Part shown: positions 61,895 through 64,000 of the stretch, in pieces
How the letters are laid out: each line of letters opens with the position of its first letter
Position numbering within the stretch: position 1 is the stretch's first letter
Assembly (NCBI RefSeq): GCF_958450345.1
Contig: NC_088781.1
Location: 71,621,240 to 71,685,239 of the forward strand
From: Calliphora vicina
Lineage: Eukaryota > Arthropoda > Insecta > Diptera > Calliphoridae
Direction of reading: 5' to 3'
Length of the DNA stretch: 64,000 bases
Program-made: the position numbers and the translations under genes
The notes under the pieces: generated by a model
Told to the model about the DNA's origin: nothing
What the model saw: only the letters and a program-made list of their open reading frames with translations
Databases searched by the model: none

Positions 61895-63018
61895 ATGGAA
61901 ACACACTTTCCTGGTTGTGAAGGTACAGGCACTAGGGTTGACGATCAGGGGGCTAATATGCCTGAGGGTACTAGTCATGACTCTGGACAAATTGAGGGAA
62001 TAGTCACTAGGGAAAAACTAGCCTGGGCGGTGAAATCTTTCGACCCGTATAAATCACCGGGTCCTGATGGAGTATTTCCGGCGATGCTATGTAATATCCC
62101 GGATACGGCACTATTCCTTTTGGCGGATATCTTCAAGGCCTGTCTCAGTAGGAAGTATCTGCCGTGCGGGTGGAGAGAGGTCAAGGTTGTTTTCATACCT
62201 AAGTCCGGTAAGGCCAGCCACTCGAAACCAAAGGATTTTAGACCTATTAGCCTATCGTCTTTTCTTCTGAAGACATTAGAACGACTGATAGATCCAAGTA
62301 TTTAGGAACCTTCCTTGACAATAAATTGTCATGGAAAATAAATACGCAGGAAAGATTAAAAAAGGGCCTCAATGCCTACTATGCATGCAGGAACTCAATT
62401 GGCAAGAACTGGGGCTTGCGACCTAGTATGGTTAATTGGATCTACACTTCTGTTGTTAGACCTATTATTACTTATGGTTGCACAGTGTGGTGGGAGGCAA
62501 TGAGGAAACGTAGCTACAGGGCTATACTCAACAAGGCTCAAAGGTGTGCATGTCTGGGCATCACAGGTGCCTTAGGTTGCACCCCGCATGCGGCGTTGGA
62601 TATAATCCTAAACCTACTACCCATTGAGAAATATGTTGAGAGTGTGGCAGCAAGGAACTTACTCAGACTATCAGAGTCTTCCTTGGTGAAACCCTTGCGG
62701 ATAGAACACACTATGATACTGTATGAGGCAGGTCTTATTGGTCAGGACATTATTCCATCTGGAATCTCTGACTATAAGGTCGCGACCTTTAGCTTCGGTG
62801 CATCACCCCCAGTAGAGTTCCCCACTAGGGATGAGTGGGTTGGATCCGATCAACTGTTTGATTTGTGCGCAGTTTTCACTGACGGTTCCAAAATGGATTC
62901 TGGTACAGGGCCGGGGTTTATTTGGTCGACCAAGACATCAAGCGCTCATATAGACTCTCTAACGAGTGTAGCGTCTTCCAGGCAGAGATCTTCGCGATCT
63001 GGAAAGCCACAGAGTTGA
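61895..63018 (+). pseudogene. Reverse transcriptase remnants of LOA-like copy 2
   Basis: Frame 61895-62305: AVKSFDPYKSPGPDGVFPAM, VVFIPKSGKASHSKPKDFRP then ISLSSFLLKTLERLID, as in copy 1. At 62290 the reading jumps to KYLGTFLDNKLSWKINTQER in another frame, deleting the palm with the Asp and YADD motifs. Frame 62326-63018 holds VVRPIITYGCTVWWEAMRKR and LGITGALGCTPHAALDIILN then LLPIEKYVE, the conserved RT C-terminal region, and CAVFTDGSKMDSGTGPGF (the first RNase H Asp). Confidence 0.85.
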
Positions 63019-63401
63019 TAAGGGCACACGTCAATAGAGGGGCTGTAGTGACGATATACGTAGATAGTCAGGCGGCACTGAAGGCCTTGGAATGTCATTT
63101 AGTACACTCCAACCTAGTAGAGGACTGTAGGAGAGCTCTGGAGGAGCTATTGGTACACTACTCAGTGAGATTGTGTTGGGTACCAGGGCACTGTGATATA
63201 CAGGGTAATGAGGTAGCAGATGAACTGGCTAGACATGGTTCTGATCTGGATCATGACACTAGGGAACGGGCTGTTAGACCACCCATTTGTCACTACTATA
63301 GGGTAATCTACGAAAGATTCCGGGACTATACGAATCAATCCTGGGGCAGTAGAACAGATTGCAAAGTGTCCAGGGCCAAAATGGCCAAAACTGAATGCTA
63401 A
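62860..63401 (+). pseudogene. Ribonuclease H of LOA-like copy 2
   Basis: TDGSKMDSGTGPGF is in the preceding frame. After a frameshift near 62935 come SVFQAEIFAIWKATELI (Glu), VVTIYVDSQAALKALE (Asp) and VRLCWVPGHCDIQGNEVADE then LARHGSD (His and last Asp). All four catalytic residues D-E-D-D are present but split over two frames. Confidence 0.85.
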
Positions 63402-63402
63402 C

Positions 63403-63615
63403 GTGACTGGAACACTGATAGAGTTGGATAGGTATAATCTCAGGATTCTAGTAGGAGTGATAACCGGTTATTGCTCAATGGGAGCCTTTAAGGGTAAATG
63501 GGATAATGGCACACAGGACTTCTGTAGAGTGTGTGGGGATGCAGAGGAGCTAGAGACAGTAGAGCACATTATGTGCAACTGCCTATGCTACAGGGTCACA
63601 GACTTAGATGGCTAG
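63403..63615 (+). pseudogene. C-terminal zinc-finger region of LOA-like copy 2
   Basis: RILVGVITGYCSMGAFKGKW, then FCRVCGDAEELETVEHIMCN and CLCYR: the C-x2-C...H-x3-C cluster near the end of R1/LOA/I-type pol proteins. A one-base shift separates it from RNase H. The continuation in another frame ends near 63737 before the 3' untranslated region. Confidence 0.75.
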
Positions 63616-63912
63616 GAAATAGATTTCTGGACGAACTTGGTAGTGTTGCTGGCTGCAAACTAAGCAACATACTGGATTTCATTAAGGGAATAGGGTGGCT
63701 ATTTATGAGACGTTCTACGGCGATTCCAAATCCATAAAAAGACTTCTCTTTCTTTCTTTTTCTTTTTAACAGGCGGAACTTTATACTCTTCTCTTACTCT
63801 AAGGCTATCATCTTTGTCTATCTCTATTGAAGGGAATCACAATGGACCTCAAGGTCTCCGAGTGGAAGTGCACATGTACACCCCTTCCTAACCTAACCTA
63901 TCCATTAACATT

Positions 63913-64000
63913 TGATCCTGCAAAGGCTACAACCACCTATTTAAATATTTTAATTCAAAGGTTTTAAATTTCAATGCAGCCACATACAAAACTGACTATC
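63913..64000. other. Window end, nothing recognised
   Basis: Unique-looking AT-rich sequence after the LINE target duplication. Confidence 0.4.

Larger units (their letters stand above)
61809..63901 (+). mobile_element. LOA-like non-LTR retrotransposon, 5'-truncated, copy 2
   Basis: An exact 11-bp duplication CCATTAACATT (61798-61808; 63902-63912) defines the insert. Content: pre-RT and RT fingers (61895-62288), a deletion of the RT palm, RT C-terminus (62300-62850), RNase H (62860-63400), a C-terminal finger (63403-63615), and a 3' untranslated tail ending CCTTCCTAACCTAACCTAT. Copy 1 at 8.4-12.4 kb is related but diverged. Confidence 0.9.

Noticed and set aside
1..64000. CRISPR arrays, bacterial operons, ribosome binding sites
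   Set aside because: The window is eukaryotic; direct repeats here are LTRs, tandem repeats or transposon copies without regular spacers.

Overview
This window is eukaryotic, AT-rich and dominated by transposable elements. It carries one clear host gene, COX10 (mitochondrial protoheme IX farnesyltransferase), on the minus strand. Spliceosomal introns, a P-element relative, Mag- and CsRn1-like Ty3/gypsy elements, Jockey-, I- and LOA-like non-LTR elements, Helitrons, hAT, Tc1/mariner and PIF/Harbinger-like elements together point to a dipteran, probably a calyptrate fly. The species cannot be named from the sequence alone.

Host gene. COX10 reads right to left in four coding exons (59307-59233, 59177-58931, 58807-58121, 28911-28646). 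The exons join in phase to a 424-residue UbiA-family enzyme. Introns 1 and 2 are short (55 and 123 bp). Intron 3 is about 29.2 kb (28912-58120) and holds roughly half of the transposon content. A 54-codon small ORF lies 67 bp upstream of the COX10 start on the same strand (59539-59375).

Layout. 1-8.3 kb: Helitron fragments, a Tc1-like relic, a Jockey-like LINE split by a hAT miniature element, and two further TIR elements. 8.4-12.4 kb: a long LOA-like LINE (minus). 12.5-17.3 kb: Helitrons and nested miniature elements, including a 1.4 kb element with TTA target duplications. 17.3-19.3 kb: copy A of a duplicated hAT-containing segment. 19.3-22.9 kb: a decayed Mag-like Ty3/gypsy element. 23-25.1 kb: a stack of fragments. 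25.1-27.4 kb: a CsRn1-like element with a long open pol ORF. Inside COX10 intron 3: a 2 kb fold-back (29.8-31.85 kb), a second CsRn1-like element (31.9-35.6 kb), Helitrons (35.7-36.5 kb), a broken P-like transposase gene with an internal tandem duplication (36.6-41.1 kb), P-like miniature elements (42.1 kb), an I-like LINE interrupted by a Jockey LINE (44.5-50.7 kb), a Tc1-type miniature element, and two full-length hAT elements (52.5-54.2 and 54.7-56.6 kb). Upstream of COX10: a miniature LTR element (59.8-60.7 kb), a miniature TIR element (61.3 kb) and a 5'-truncated LOA-like LINE with 11-bp target duplications (61.8-63.9 kb).

Nearly every element coding region is broken by stops, frameshifts, deletions or nested insertions. 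The value of the window is mainly as a record of nested insertions: many target-site duplications are exact, and in several cases the interrupted reading frame is restored once the insert and one target copy are ignored.
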